Shown: positions 35,132 through 47,367, counted from the first letter of the stretch. The stretch is DNA of 64,000 bases from Bisporella sp. PMI_857 (GCA_021307315.1 JAJSPD010000010.1:496001-560000); one strand, 5' to 3'. Program-made: numbers and translations. Notes: generated by a model not told the origin, from the sequence alone.

Positions 35132-35894
35132 CAAAACTTAATTTCTTTGGCTGCTTCATCAATTATCTCAACAACCTCGTTTGTCGCCGTCAGATTCGGA
35201 CAATGTCCCGTATCTAACTCAAAAGTCCTCACTTTCCTCCCCTCGCCTCTGATAGCCTCTACAAAGCCTCTTTGATACTCAATTGGCACCGTGTTATCCT
35301 GTAACGTATGGACATATATTGTAGGTATATCCCTCCACGCACATTTTGTAATGGGCTGATACCACGTGCTTCCATTGAACCTCTTAAACGTCGCAAAATA
35401 CTCGTCAGCAGCCACATCTTCAATGCCCTCGCCCAACATAAATTTGGGGTTGCGGTGAATGGATGTACCATCCTCTACGATATCAAATGCGAGAGGGATC
35501 AAGTCTATGTGGCCGTGTTTTTTCACCTCGTCAATCATCGACCGACCTCCCGGTAGGGCGAAGCTAGCCATGTAAATAAGATTTGCGATACCCCCTTGTG
35601 GTCGCTGACCTAATTGCAGGCCATAGAGGGCATTGCTCCCGACTTGCCCGCCGTATGAATGAGTTATTGCAATGATGGTTTCACCAGCATCAATCAACTT
35701 CTCAGCATATTCGCGGATAAATGCGGAGTCTGTGTCCAAATCTGCAGTTGGAGGTCAGGCCCCATCATGGATGGGAGGGGAGGGATATGAACTTCATATC
35801 CTGCCCCCACGAGGGCAGTGGTGAGCTTAGAGTATGTTTGTGGTAGATGCCACGAGCCGTGGATCAAGAGTATTGTTGGCTTGATGGCAGCCAT
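35131..35894 (-). pseudogene. broken alpha/beta hydrolase (AB hydrolase-1/EstC type)
   Basis: The minus strand begins MAAIKPTILLIHGSWHLPQT, the typical start of small fungal hydrolases with the HG oxyanion site. About residue 43, after IPPLPSM, the frame slips by one base. The continuing frame has a TGA (possible CGA-to-TGA) and then runs cleanly from TADLDTDSAFIREYAEKLID through AITHSYGGQVGSNALYG (nucleophile Ser in S-Y-G-G) and YVHTLQDNTVP to LDTGHCPNLT (catalytic His) and the end at 35131. One lost base and one stop are enough to explain it. No GT-AG intron fits the break. Sequencing error cannot be excluded for the indel, but the extra stop makes true decay more likely. Confidence 0.8.
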
Positions 35895-36243
35895 AATAGA
35901 ATCAGCAAAATTTGGTAGACGTGAAATCTAATGTGATTTCAGGAGCTCTTTGGGTATTTATGTGTAAATGGATATCTAGTCCTGTTGGCCACTCTTCTTG
36001 GCGCTGGTTTACGGACCATTGGCCCTTGATATACCAAGAAAGAGTTGGGTGGTCAGGAAAGTGGAGCAAGTCCAATTGTTGGCGTAAAAAATGCGTTGTA
36101 CGTAAATATTCGCCGAAGGATAATTTTACTATTTGTGGAGAATCTTTATTGGAAGTTCTGCCTCTAAACATCTTAATATATTTCATGGGTGGTAATGGGC
36201 CAATATCATGGGCATTACCATAACACTTTGTTTGGTAGGATCA
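35895..36243. other. intergenic, no supported gene
   Basis: Upstream flank of the broken hydrolase; no other signal seen. Confidence 0.35.
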
Positions 36244-37316
36244 TCATAGACTGGATCTTAGATCTAAACATATCAAGGCCTCCAACCAAAGGGACTGTTT
36301 GATTCCCTCATCGAGTATACGCTTCTCGTGCATAGTGCATATAAATATCTTTACAAGGAGAGCTATCTGTTGAGCATTAAAGCTCCCTTCAGTTGCCGAA
36401 AATATACCCTGTCCCCTTCTTCCCAGATATACCGGAAACACCTGGATTTTATCCCAATTCCAAGCTGGCAATTCATCATTGGCTGTTCCCTACCAAAGTT
36501 GGCGATTCCAAGACCATCCGACGATGCCTTACAGTCTCGGATGAACTCGTAGACCTTTGGTGCGTACTGGATTGTGGTATTAAGAGCAAACCCTTGTTGC
36601 TCGGGACTAAGTAATTGAAAGGCTCTCGCACCAGAGATAACTTGCTTATTAGTATTCACAACAGTCCCAGACGGTACGAAAGTCTTACAGGTGGTAGCTC
36701 CAGCCTGAAGTTCCATCACTTCGCCATTCTCAAACCCGATTTCTTGATTAGGTAGCTTTGGAACGACCTCACTATGAAGTAGTGTCGCCTTCCCAGGCAG
36801 ATTCTCATACAAAGGCGTGTCTTGGTGCCATCTATAGAATCGAGTCTCTCCGTTCTCCAGGACTTCCTTGGACAATGGGTCAACATGAAAGTCCGCTAAG
36901 TCTACATGCTTCAAACTCATATATTCAATTCCCCAGTAGTCTCTAAATTTCGCATTCCCAGTAACTTGCATATTAGGAACTTCAGGAACTTCAGGAAGTC
37001 TCTCCCCGTTGTTTTTCAATAAAATGTTTTGGGGATCACGAACTTGATGTTTGCTAGCAGAGTGAAGATTCGTCCCATATAGCAGCAAGTTTTCTAATGC
37101 GTGCGGATTAATTCCTTGTTACTTTCGAATGACAATGATCGAGTGGTCGTATAAAGCTTGAAGAAGACGATTAATATCATTGAGCACCAGAGTCTCGGGA
37201 TCGATTGGCCCAGCCTCACTGAACACCATCTCCGCGCACATAAGCCTGTCCTTCCGGAACTCTAGAGAAAGCTCCTTGACTTGAAAAAGAGAGTTTGGCT
37301 GTGTCGCTGATGGCAT
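36244..37316 (-). pseudogene. broken TauD/TfdA-like 2-oxoglutarate dioxygenase
   Basis: The minus strand starts MPSATQPNSLFQVKELSLEF and reads to YDHSIIVIRK, then TAA at 37121-37119, then in the same frame QGINPHALENLLLYGTNLHS. The metal site HxD is present as RFYRWHQDTPLYENLPGKAT. Further blocks are TCKTFVPSG and SPEQQGFALNTTIQYAPKVY. Near 36500 the frame slips: ELPAWNWDKIQVFPV continues in another frame and then homology fades, so the C-terminal His/Arg region is unreadable. The WHxDxPLY and GTT-phrase layout most resembles fungal xanthine-dioxygenase-type members of the TauD family, but this is tentative. The TAA could derive from CAA. Confidence 0.8.
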
Positions 37317-38071
37317 TTTCCAGTTATATTATGGGCTTTTCGTTCGGCATACTGTATCTAAGAAACAAATATTATAATACGATATTGTAGATGGAAGAGG
37401 GGCAAATGAAAGGCAAGATGGGGGACTAAAGACATGCTTGGGATCAATAATCCAACTTTGGTCGAGATAGCTATCATCCCACTTTCGATGCATCGAGAGC
37501 TCTCAGTATTTGTGCAACAATACTACTTCGACAGAATTTGCAATGAAGAACTAAGTAGTAGCTGTCATTATTCGCATATCTAAATGAGAATTTTTTGGGG
37601 ATTGGAGTAGCGAATCTTGGCATAGGCTGAAATTCAATTGAGTAGATGATGGAGGATACACGAAACTCTGTCTGTCTACAGCCTCCGCCAGAAAAAGAAG
37701 GCAATTCGAGAAGTGGAAAGAAAAGCAAAGCTATAGAGCATATTCTCTGCGGGAAGGAACGCAAACTTGAGATGCAAACATTGTCGCGAACAAACGTACA
37801 GCACAAGCAAGAGCATTTCTGAGATGCTGAAGCGCCACTTGAAACTTACATCTTGCTTCTTAACGCAACAAACCGTGAAACCATAGGCTCATAGAATGGC
37901 AGACTGATGAATGAACGTAAATAGAAGCCGGAGAATACTGTGGTCAGGAACTGAAGAGAGATGGGAGGTGAGACAGAAAGGTGGATCATTTGGCTTAGGC
38001 CGACCTTGGCACCTCGACGCGTCTTATCGCGTCGTCTACAAGAAATCTGCAATCGTAGCTCGGTTGAAAAT
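37317..38071. other. intergenic, no supported gene
   Basis: Divergent upstream regions of the dioxygenase remnant and the DUF7726 gene. Only short unassigned frames were seen. Confidence 0.4.
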
Positions 38072-39014
38072 ATGTCCAGACTCAGAATGGCCGACAAAGA
38101 CACCCAGACCAGAATACCACTAGCTGCTACAGATAGCAATTCCAGCTTCTTCAATACAGTTCTGCTCAAAGATTCAGCTCCTGTCAAAAAAGCTGCCTCG
38201 GTATGTCCAATCAAGTACCTAACACAATATACTCTGACATCGCCTAGCTGCCAGTACCGGCATACATCTCTAGCAAGCGTAAGGCCGAGGTGATAGAAGA
38301 TAAGCATGAGGATGAAGAGGATGTACCAGCCACTCTAAACTGTGACCAGATCCGGCGCAAAATTCGAACGTTCTTGAATAAGGGGGAAATGAATGTTACT
38401 GAGTTCACCAAAGCAATTGGTGTCAATAGCAACTCTTACGGGCGATTCATGAGTTATAAGGGTCCTTATACGGGCTGCGATAATGGCACATATGAAGGAG
38501 CCTTCCACTTCTTCAGAAGGCGGGAAGCTAGGGGTTGAAGGTCACCAAGAAGAAGGTCAAGAAGGACGAACAAGCCAAGGAGCTGGATGTTTCTGCCATA
38601 AAGCTGCTGGGAGAGGAAGATGTGGCTGTTGAAGTTTATGACTCTTGCGACGAGATACGGCGGAAAATCAACGCCTATCTACGAGAGCCAAACGTCACGC
38701 AAGCTGGTTTCTTACGTGAGATCGCTAAGACATATTCAGACGGTCGCAGGATACAGTCCAAGGTGCTGAATGATTTCCTCAGCAAGAAGGGGGCAACGGC
38801 AGGGAATACAAGTGCGCCATTCTACGCATCTTACGTCTTCTTCGAAAAGAAGCGGATTCGGGAAGGCAAGGAAAAGTCAAAACACAGGTTAGAGATGGAG
38901 AGAAGAAATCCGCGCGGACTGGATACTTCGAGGAGACTTGATCGTGTCTGGTGTTTAGAAGGCGAGCGTCCTGTGCAAGATGCGTATGGTGGGTTCCGTT
39001 TTGTAACTCGATGA
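38072..39014 (+). pseudogene. DUF7726 protein with two repeats and one frameshift
   Basis: Exon 1 is 38072-38200 (an alternative start ATG is at 38087), followed by an intron to 38247. Exon 2 carries a first repeat, NCDQIRRKIRTFLNKGEMNV then FTKAIGVNSNSYGRFMSYKG and GTYEGAFHFFRRRE, and stops at 38538. The sensible protein continues one frame over from the GGGG at 38531-38534: LKVTKKKVKKDEQ, then a second repeat, YDSCDEIRRKINAYLREP, to 39014. One extra G in the run would restore about 297 residues. Both repeats have the C-DEIRRKI helix and the G-R-F/N-D-F-L-S-K motif of the fungal DUF7726 domain, thought to resemble a DNA-binding helical domain. The single slip in a G run could be a real mutation or a base-calling error. 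Confidence 0.75.
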
Positions 39015-39572
39015 CCTTTTCAGTTATGTGTATTATTGCTTTCTTCCTGAAGAGCAAGAAGACTGCAAAAAGTAATTGAATGGTTAGATGACTTAGAGTC
39101 TGTATATATTTGAGCGATTATGTCTACTAATACAAAAATTATATAAATCTGAAGTTTACTAATGCTACATTACATGCATCTAGTGTTCTTTTGCAATTTG
39201 TAGTCATTTAGTATGCAGCCAAGGCGTTCGTTTACCAATCTCAAAATATTGTCTGAGGTGCAGCCTCTAAATTTTTACAGTGGGCGACGGAGCTTTATTT
39301 ACGGAGATATTGTCCAGCGGCGCAGCAAGTGCATACAATCGGCCCGTTATTGATCTGGTTTCATTTGGTATGACTTCATTTGGATGCATTTTCCCACATC
39401 CAAGGATGTCAGAATGCGGGGCAGAGCGATCACGACGACTTTACTTCGCATCCAAATCGCTTTCCTGAATTGTTGACTGCACTTGCTTGAGTTTATTGCC
39501 CTTTTGTCGATGTATAGATGAGAGAGTTTTCTGGCATCGATGCTTAGCGGTTCATTTTGCTCTTTCAAAAAT
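39015..39572. other. promoter region of the GMC oxidoreductase
   Basis: No gene seen. Confidence 0.35.
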
Positions 39573-41480
39573 ATGCCTAGCCTAAATTGGGCTATACCGT
39601 TCCTTTCCCTGTGTCTACTTTCTGAGGGCCTCTCTTTTGACTACATAATAGTTGGCGCTGGACCAAGCGGCCTCACTCTAGCTAATCGCCTATCCGCAAA
39701 TCCTCAAATACGTGTCGCTGTAGTCGAAGCTGGGTCTGATGTCAGGAATAACCCGAATGTGACTGATGTCACCAAATTTACAACTGCACTTGGAACTGAA
39801 ATTGACTGGCAATATAAGTCTGTGGCTCAAACTTTTGCTGGGCACCGAGTAATTGATTATCATTCGGGCAAAGCACTTGGTGGCACTAGTACCATAAATG
39901 GTGAGTGGTTCTACCTAATTCCATGTTAAATCAGGAAATTAATCAACATATGAAGGCATGACATATATTCGTGCTCAGAAGGCACAGATAGATAGTTGGG
40001 AAGCACTTGGAAATTTAGGTTGGAACTGGGACAGCCTTTTGCCATATTATAGGAAGAGCGAGCATTTTGATGTTCCTACAGCAGCACAGGTAGCATCTGG
40101 AGCTTCTTTTGATCAAGTCTATCATGGTGAAACTGGCCCTTTAAATGTCGGATTTCCATATAGTTTGCTAAACGGCACTTTCACCAAGGATGTTCAGGAT
40201 TCATGGGAAGCACTAGGGGTCCCAGTCAGCAAGGAGTTGAACGGTGGTGATGTCAGAGGTATTTCTGTGGCGCAGAGTACACTGGATAGGGATGCAAATG
40301 TGCGGGAAGACGCTGCCAGAGCCTATTACTATCCCATCAAAGACCGCTCAAATTTGAGACTTTTTCTGAATACTACAGCCAATCGCATTGTATGGGAAAG
40401 TCACAACGAGACTGCTGCAAAAGGTATAGAGGTTACACATGCGGATGGCTTTATTAGAGTGTTAAATGCTAGAAAGGAGGTCATCATCTCCGCTGGCTCT
40501 CTGAGATCACCCGCCATTCTTGAGCTCTCTGGAATTGGAAATCCAAAGTCCGTGCTAGTTCCGATTATTCAAACATAGGCTAATTAGATGAAGCGTTCTC
40601 AGCAGATTTGATATTCCAGTCAAGGTCGATCTCCCTGGTGTGGGCGAGAATCTTCAAGACCAGCCAAACAATAATTTCATTCTCCAATCCAACGCAACAT
40701 TCAACGGCACAATGAGCTACGCAGCTTTTGGCAATATCTCAGATATTCTAGGCCAGCTACCGCCGGTTAACATCTCTGAGTTTGCGCTCAAAGCCTCTTC
40801 TGCCATCAATAACTCTATCTCAGCGACTTCTCTTACGTATCTCTTTCAGCTCCAATACGACCTTCTGGCAAGCGGTGTTCCTGACGCAGAATCTATTATT
40901 GGCACCACGCTAAACTTCGGCCTTGGTCCTAGCAGCATCGTCGCATCTGCTTTCTGGCTACTAATGCCGTTTTCAAGAGGGCACGTGCACATATCCTCTT
41001 CTGACCCTTTAGTATACCCAAGTATCGACCCGAATTACTTTCTGATTGACTTTGATCTCGATATACAAATTGCAGTAGCAAAATGGACGCGCAAGTTCTG
41101 GCAGACAGAGCCTGTTTCTCACTTGGCGACGGAGGTCACTCCTGGATTTGAGGCTTTGCCGCTCAATGCAACGGACGAGGCGTGGGGAGAGTGGGTGAAG
41201 TCTACTTGTGAGTCGGAGTTTCAAATTATGAGAGCGTTGCTAATGTCCTTTTACAGTTAGCGCAAACTCTCATCCTCTGGGCACTGCGGCAATGATATCT
41301 CGAGAGTTAGGAGGCGTAGTTGATTCAAGGTTGAAGGTGTATGGCACCAAGAATGTGCGGGTGGTGGATGCAAGTATTATGCCACTCCAAGTCAGTGGGC
41401 ATTTGACGAGCACGCTGTACGCAATTGCTGAGAAGGCGGCGGATCTGATAATTGAAGATCATGCCGATATTGGTCCGTGA
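39573..41480 (+). CDS. secreted GMC oxidoreductase
   Basis: Exons 39573-39900, 39956-40547, 40603-41207 and 41257-41480 give 582 residues. The start at 39573 ([20 protein letters not shown]) gives a signal peptide; the frame is open slightly further upstream. [20 protein letters not shown] is the Rossmann FAD site and [23 protein letters not shown] the GMC signature 1. [17 protein letters not shown] is signature 2. The C-terminal active-site pair is [12 protein letters not shown] (His) and [21 protein letters not shown] (His). Acceptor choice at intron 2 has a three-base ambiguity (CAGCAG). About ten N-glycosylation sequons fit secretion. Family members oxidise sugars or alcohols with FAD and yield H2O2; substrate choice is not readable. 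It appears intact. Confidence 0.93.
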
Positions 41481-43408
41481 TGGAGTACTGCGGATGGGTG
41501 AAATTCCCTTATACAAAATAGTCACAGGTTATACTGGCGGATCGGAGTGTGTCTCTCCCTTGCTAAAATACAGTGTATCAGCCATTTACGTACCTTAACT
41601 ACTGGCATTCTAGCTATCTCGTCCACTAATCTCTCCCCAATGCAGTATAAGGGCTTTTCTTGTATTAGCCTTGATGAGAACAAATGCCAACCCAACACTT
41701 CGTTTTGCCATCCAGTATCAAATTCTAGCTCCTTCCAAACTTCCATTTGAACAACAAAATCTCAATTACTTTGTTTATCTACAGAAGACGGCATGCTAAT
41801 GCTGCTAATCACAGAAATATTAGAGCATTAGCTGGTTGAATACGGCTTATTAAGTTTTAATGAAGGGCTGATTGATTGGTTAAGAGCCAAAGTTGTTAAT
41901 AGCAGGAAGCAGCAACTTTGCTGCTAGTCTTGTCTCTGCTGTCAACGTGGAATTCTTGTTTATGACCACGGAGGTCAAAATGTCAATAAGTGACTATCAA
42001 AGAAGGGGAATATGGGCTTTACTTAGCAAGTGCATTCTCTTAGGTTTCTATTAATAATTTGCCCTCAGATTCATTTTATTTACTAACCCTTTTAGTGCCT
42101 GGCTTAATCAAGCAATTTCCGTCTGCAATGATATTTCTAGAGATGCTATTTTGGGATAAAGTGGTTCTTTTATAGTCATTAATGGATTTCAAGCTTGCAG
42201 TGTTGAGTTCTCGAATCAGTATTGAATGCTTCATATTTTTCTTTCGTGTGCTTTTGGAAGAACTTTCTTGATTAAATACTCATACTGAGATTATGACTAT
42301 AAAATAAACCCCTTAACCTAGTTTTTTGTCTTTATTGTATTTTGAAATCATCTCAGAAACGTAACTGTAACTCCAATGTGCATGCTGTATGCGCTGAGTT
42401 GTAGCGAGTCTGAAACTTGAAAAACATACATGTTGTGTGTCAACTACGACTAATCTCTACAAAGCTCTAAGTGGTGATCTCAAACAGTAAGACCTTGAGT
42501 TATGTATATGCATTATTGTTCGGACCATGACAGCGACGATAAGACTAGCAGCATTAACTGGTTTGATGGAGAGGAAAAGTGAAGTACTTTGAGTAAATAG
42601 TGCTCAAAGACCTCAATTTATAATGAGGAGTGTTGCTTCTTATGCGATATCTTGTTATTTACAAAGAAAAGTTAAAGGTTTAAGTTGAGCAGTTGTAGGA
42701 CTACGAGGTCAGGGAAATGGAAAAGCATAGGTTGTAAGTTACCTAGCGGAACAGGGTAATTATATACCGGAGTGGCTATATACATGGCAGGAGAGTCCCT
42801 GCAGTAGTTGTGCTCAAAGCGTGATCTGTTTCTCCAAAATGTTTATCAACCTAAGAGAGTAGAGGGCGGCCCGCCTAAATCATGGCTAGAAGTAGTTGCG
42901 TAATAATGCTACATTTCCCTATACAAGATGAATGTGTACAGAAAGTGCATTCAGCCTCATTTTTATCTTCCTTATCAAATGGGACCAACCTCTATAGGGA
43001 ATCAGATAGTGGGTTGGCAAGTTTATTGTGTGTTATGGCAGGGAACAGAACAGCAAAACAAGGCTGGCATTAAGCCCATGCAAGGCTGATCGTTGAATGA
43101 GGGGTACAAAACCCCTGCTGGTTTTATTCAACCGCACAGAAGTGATATTTGCACTCACTAACTATACCAAGAATGGCCTCGCTATTATTCTTGAGCCAAG
43201 GTGTTAGAGCAAAGCTATCAAACCTATGGGGGTGCACTGAGTGGCCTTCCTCATTCGGCGATTCTCACCCACGACCCTGCCTTAAGTATTTTCCTTCGGA
43301 CAAAACTCTTACTCCTTGGCCACAACACAACCCATACTGTGCGCTCAAGGGCAGTTGTATACTTGTCGATCTATATACTCCTTTATTTCGTGTCACATAT
43401 CCGTCAAG
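41481..43408. other. long AT-rich intergenic region
   Basis: Nearly 2 kb without a supported gene. A minus-strand 74-codon frame at 41522-41746 is unassigned. Near 43095-43130 an imperfect palindrome GTTGAATGAGGGGT/ACCCC...ATTCAAC could form a hairpin upstream of the phosphoribosyltransferase gene. Confidence 0.4.
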
Positions 43409-44149
43409 ATGGTTGTCAAGGTTTATGTGACCTACAACGAGGTGAAATCTCTGCTTTCCTCAGGCTAGGCAGAACTGATAGGCGAAACAGGTCCACAAGC
43501 TGTGTCAAGATGCTGCCACCAAAATTCTTGAGGACTTCAAGCCCCAGTTGATGATCGCAATTGGAGGTGGTGGATATGTTCCTGCTCGCATCCTTCGATC
43601 CTTCCTCAAGCAGCCAGGCTCGCCCAACATTCCCATGCAAGGCATTGGTCTTTCCCTCTATGAGCAGCTCCCTCCTTCTCTAGGAGCCGATGCCGACACG
43701 CAGGTCGAAGAGCCTGGCACCAAGGTTACTCGCACACAATGGTTGGACTTCACAAGCTTGGGGGAGATTGAGAATCTGGTTGGGAAGCGAATTTTGATCG
43801 TGGATGAGGTTGATGATACCCGAACTACCTTAGAGTATGCGATCAAAGAGTTGGAGAAGGATGTCGAGGCAGCAAGCCAGAAACTTGGATATAAGGGAGA
43901 GAAGACGGTGTTTTCAATTTTTGTCTTACATGTAAGTACCCCGCATCGTCATGCATGGTGGGGTAGAGAAACGTGCTGACGTTCCACTAGAACAAGAACA
44001 AGGAAAAGAAGGGTCAACTCCCTGACGATATGGTGAAGAATAATAGATACCTGGCGGCCCGAACTGTAGATGATGTCTGGATCTGCTACCCATGGGAGGC
44101 TACAAATATTGATGAGCACGATGAACTGGCTACAAAGCAACCCTCATAG
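43409..44149 (+). CDS. XPT1: xanthine/guanine phosphoribosyltransferase
   Basis: Exons 43409-43441, 43491-43931 and 43991-44149 give 210 residues, matching yeast Xpt1 in size. The first exon encodes only 11 residues (MVVKVYVTYNE). AIGGGGYVPARILRSFL is the pyrophosphate-binding loop region, and RILIVDEVDDTRTTLEYA is the PRPP-binding motif with its two acidic residues. The C-terminal RTVDDVWICYPWEA closes the purine pocket. The enzyme makes XMP (and possibly GMP) from the free base and PRPP in the cytosol, as part of purine salvage. It looks intact and ordinary. Confidence 0.95.
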
Positions 44150-44613
44150 ATTTTGCTTTGGTACTGCGTCACGCATACATATAGGAGGTTGGCATACTTC
44201 ACAGCGGGTTCTAGAAAGAGTAGTCAATAGAATATTTAGCGGGTGACATCTCGAACACGGCTTTCATCCCACTTCTATTCTCCTGCATCTTCAAATACAC
44301 CGATAATATTGCTTGAGCCCGTGCTGTTGACAGCCTTGCCTTGGCAACCGTCAGCCACTGAGGTGGCTCAAAGGATGATGCCAAGGAGGGGTAAAAACAC
44401 GACATCCAGCCTCGAAAGTACGAGCTTCCGTTCCTATCTCCGGAGTTTGTGAAAAGTCCATATTTAATTTCATGTTTTTGGGTTTGTCATCCTTTCTTCT
44501 GTAGATAGATATCCGGCACATATACTCTTTGTCTTCCAACTTCTTCAATCCCACATCTCAGTCGCCCTTCCAGCTATCAATCTACACTTTCGCGTCATTT
44601 CTTACTGCCTGTC
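44150..44613. other. short intergenic region
   Basis: Promoter of the dehydrogenase gene; no other signal seen. Confidence 0.35.
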
Positions 44614-45858
44614 ATGGGCGACGCCACTCCACCAAAAGACTATGTCTTGTTCATCTTGCCGTGGCCAGAACCCACAGAGATCTTGGATAATTTAAGGAAG
44701 AAGCATCCTAACGCCGAGATCTCTTGGTTAACAATTCAATACGTTCCTGGCAAGTTGGGTGTTGAAACCATATCGCTTCCTGACGGTATAATTCCCTCTA
44801 CACGGTTTCCTACGCCAGTTCCATGTTCTAACATTGCTTCAGAAACATGGAAAGATGTAACAATTCTCTGTACTTTCGCATCTCTTCCACCTGACCCCAA
44901 GTTGGCGCCAAATTTGAACTTCATCCATTTCACAAGCGCAGGCACAAATCACGTTGTGAACCACCCCATTTATACGGACACTAATATCATTCTCACAACA
45001 TCGTCTGGTGTCCATGGACCTCAGATCGCTGAATGGGTCGTCCTGCAAATCTTGAGCAACTCTCATAAAGAGAAGCTGATGCTACAGTGGCAGAAAGAGC
45101 ATAAATGGGGTCCTCACGGTGAAGTGGGGACCATCAGAGATAGTGTCGGGCAACGTCTGGGAGTTTTGGGATATGGGAGTATTGGTCGTCAAGGTAAATT
45201 ATCAGTTAGATCACCCCCTGAGCTGCGATCTCGCTCTAATTTCCGTTTTGGGAAAAAGTGCTGATAGGCGTTTTTGACAGCGGCACGTGTTGGTAAAGCG
45301 CTCGGAATGGACGTCATAGCCTACACCGCATCCCCGCGCAAAACCCCCGAGTCAAAAAAAGATACCGGATACATCGTGCCAAGCACCGGCGACCCTAACG
45401 GAGTGATACCGTCAGCCTGGTACTCTGGTCTGGATAAAGAATCTCTACACCATTTCCTCAAGCAGGATATCGATATCCTGCTTGTTTCAGTACCACTCAC
45501 TAAGGAGACGCTGCACTTCATCGGCGCCAAGGAATTTGAGATCTTGGGCCGCAAAAGTGCGTTGATCATCAATATTGCCAGAGGAAGTATTCTCCAGCAG
45601 GATGAGTTGATTAAAGCGCTGAAGAAACCGACTGAGGAAGGCGGACTGAGAGGTGCGGCACTGGACGTCACAGATCCTGAGCCGCTGAATAAGGAAAGCG
45701 AGTTGTGGGATTTGGAGAATGTGGCTGTCACGCCGCACGTCAGCGGTATCGGGACGGCGTATATTGAGCGCAGTCTTGACATCCTTGAGAGGAATCTGAC
45801 GGCCTGGGAGCATGGGGACAAGCTAATCAACGTGGTTGATCGGAAGAAAGGATATTAA
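44614..45858 (+). CDS. D-isomer-specific 2-hydroxyacid dehydrogenase
   Basis: Exons 44614-45193 and 45281-45858 give 385 residues. The NAD(P)-binding motif is split by the intron: LGVLGYGSIGRQ then AARVGKALGMDVIAYTASPR. LHFIGAKEFEILGRKSALI and INIARGSILQQDELIKAL hold the conserved catalytic-domain Arg region; AALDVTDPEP carries the Glu/Asp region, and ENVAVTPHVSG the catalytic His. The N-terminal domain (FIHFTSAGTNHVVNHPIY) is the substrate lid. It is likely cytosolic and reduces glyoxylate/hydroxypyruvate-type 2-oxoacids; the exact substrate is unknown. It ends LINVVDRKKGY, as in many fungal members. Confidence 0.95.
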
Positions 45859-46565
45859 ATGGTTTGGGGCTTCTCCACGGCGCTTAAGATTGGGGTAGCA
45901 TATATATATCAATAACAACGGTTGAAACGATGCAGAGGGTCTTTTCCCGGATTTCCTCTCTTGTTATTGATATCTTCTTTATACGATTACCGAACTTGTT
46001 TCCTGCTGTTCTTGTGACCTGATGATACTTAATGTTTGTATTCTGAATGTTCAGTTCATTCACAACTAGCACGAAGAGCCACAGTGACTTAGAGGCGTTA
46101 ATTATTATTTTAGCATGCTGTGAATAATTCCCAAGTTCCGTTGCTTATTTCTTTTAGTTGTTCAAAGTTTACGTATTTTACATATCTGCTATTAACAGGC
46201 GAGTCATGACTTCAAATATCACGAATATCACAGAAAGAATTGTGCAAGATTTGGCTATGATCTAGAATGGTAGCCAAAGCCCCAACGTTAGCTACAAGCT
46301 CAGCGATATGTCTTATAATACAATTCTCCCTCATTGGTAAGACCAGCGCGCCATCAGGGTATAGTAGCGTACTATTAAATACTTCTCTTTCTGCGGATTT
46401 GATATGTTAATGGTGCATGTCTAAGCGTGCGATATTGCAGACCGTGATATGATATTAAGGGTTCTCTGATGATGCAAACCTCTCTAACTAATCAGCATTA
46501 TTCTTGAGCCCTCAAGATCAGGGCTTTGGGGGAGGAACTGCCTACTTGTTGATTTAGCTCGAAGC
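45859..46565. other. intergenic, no supported gene
   Basis: Convergent with the next gene; AT-rich; nothing recognised. Confidence 0.4.
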
Positions 46566-47367
46566 CTACTGTTCAGGCTCCTTTCCTTTCCCCTTTATAT
46601 CCTTGGCTTGCAAAGATGATATTGGCCATGGAGCTTTGCCATGTACTGGCTCGCGCTTGAAATTTACCTTTGTTTGGGCTTTCAGCATGAACCACATTGC
46701 AATATCATTTTCAAGCGGAGATTGGGGGTCCTGGACAGTGCGGCTCCTAGCCCAGCCAAATTTGGTGTCATAATGGACAGCAAGGTAAAAGTTCCCTTGG
46801 TTGTCACTGTATGCTCCTAGGTAACCAGTTTCACAAGGTTCGCGATAGATTCCGATTATACCTTCATTCGTAAGCTCTTTTGCGAGACGATCTTGTACCT
46901 TTGGTCTGACATTCTCGAAGATATGTCCATGTTGCTTATTCTGGTAGATATTTTCGTCCACTTTCCCAATATCCCACTTGCTTATTGCTTCCAACTAGGT
47001 TTTTTCTTCAAATTAGCAAACCGATAAATTTATCTTGTATATCGCACCTTGATAAGATTAAAGATACAAGAATAATTACTAGCTGGTTAACAAAACAAGG
47101 CAGACTTACCATCATACTGCCAAATAAATCGTATCGTTTCTCATCTTTTGTATCAAGCTTGTCCTTGACTTCCTCGTCACTCCATGATAGTATATCTCTC
47201 ATCCTTTCGTTCCGTTCCGTCATGCAGTCTTTGCAGTAGTCCACTGAAGTGGACTTCCTTTCCTTGATCCCTGTAACGGTGTCGTACCGAGCCACTGAGC
47301 ATTTTTCAGTATCAACCCTACACTTATGACCGCAGATGCCAGCGTTATAGATAACCTCGATGCACAT
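46566..47367 (-). CDS. unrecognised Cys-rich protein, tandem copy A
   Basis: Two minus-strand exons, 47367-47110 and 46994-46566, give 228 residues. I do not recognise the family. The N-terminal exon carries spaced Cys/His (MCIEVIYNAGICGHKC, then YCKDCM), a possible small zinc site, followed by a charged helix ILSWSDEEVKDKLDTKDEKR and DLFGSMM right at the splice junction. The second exon has a globular part with LAVHYDTKFGWARSR and ENDIAMWFMLKAQ and a basic tail KGKGKEPEQ. The gene at 48323-49192 has the same exon break after G-x-M-M and the same motifs in order, which supports both models. There is no signal peptide; the protein is likely intracellular. The support for a real gene is the conserved splice architecture, not a known family. 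Confidence 0.7.
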
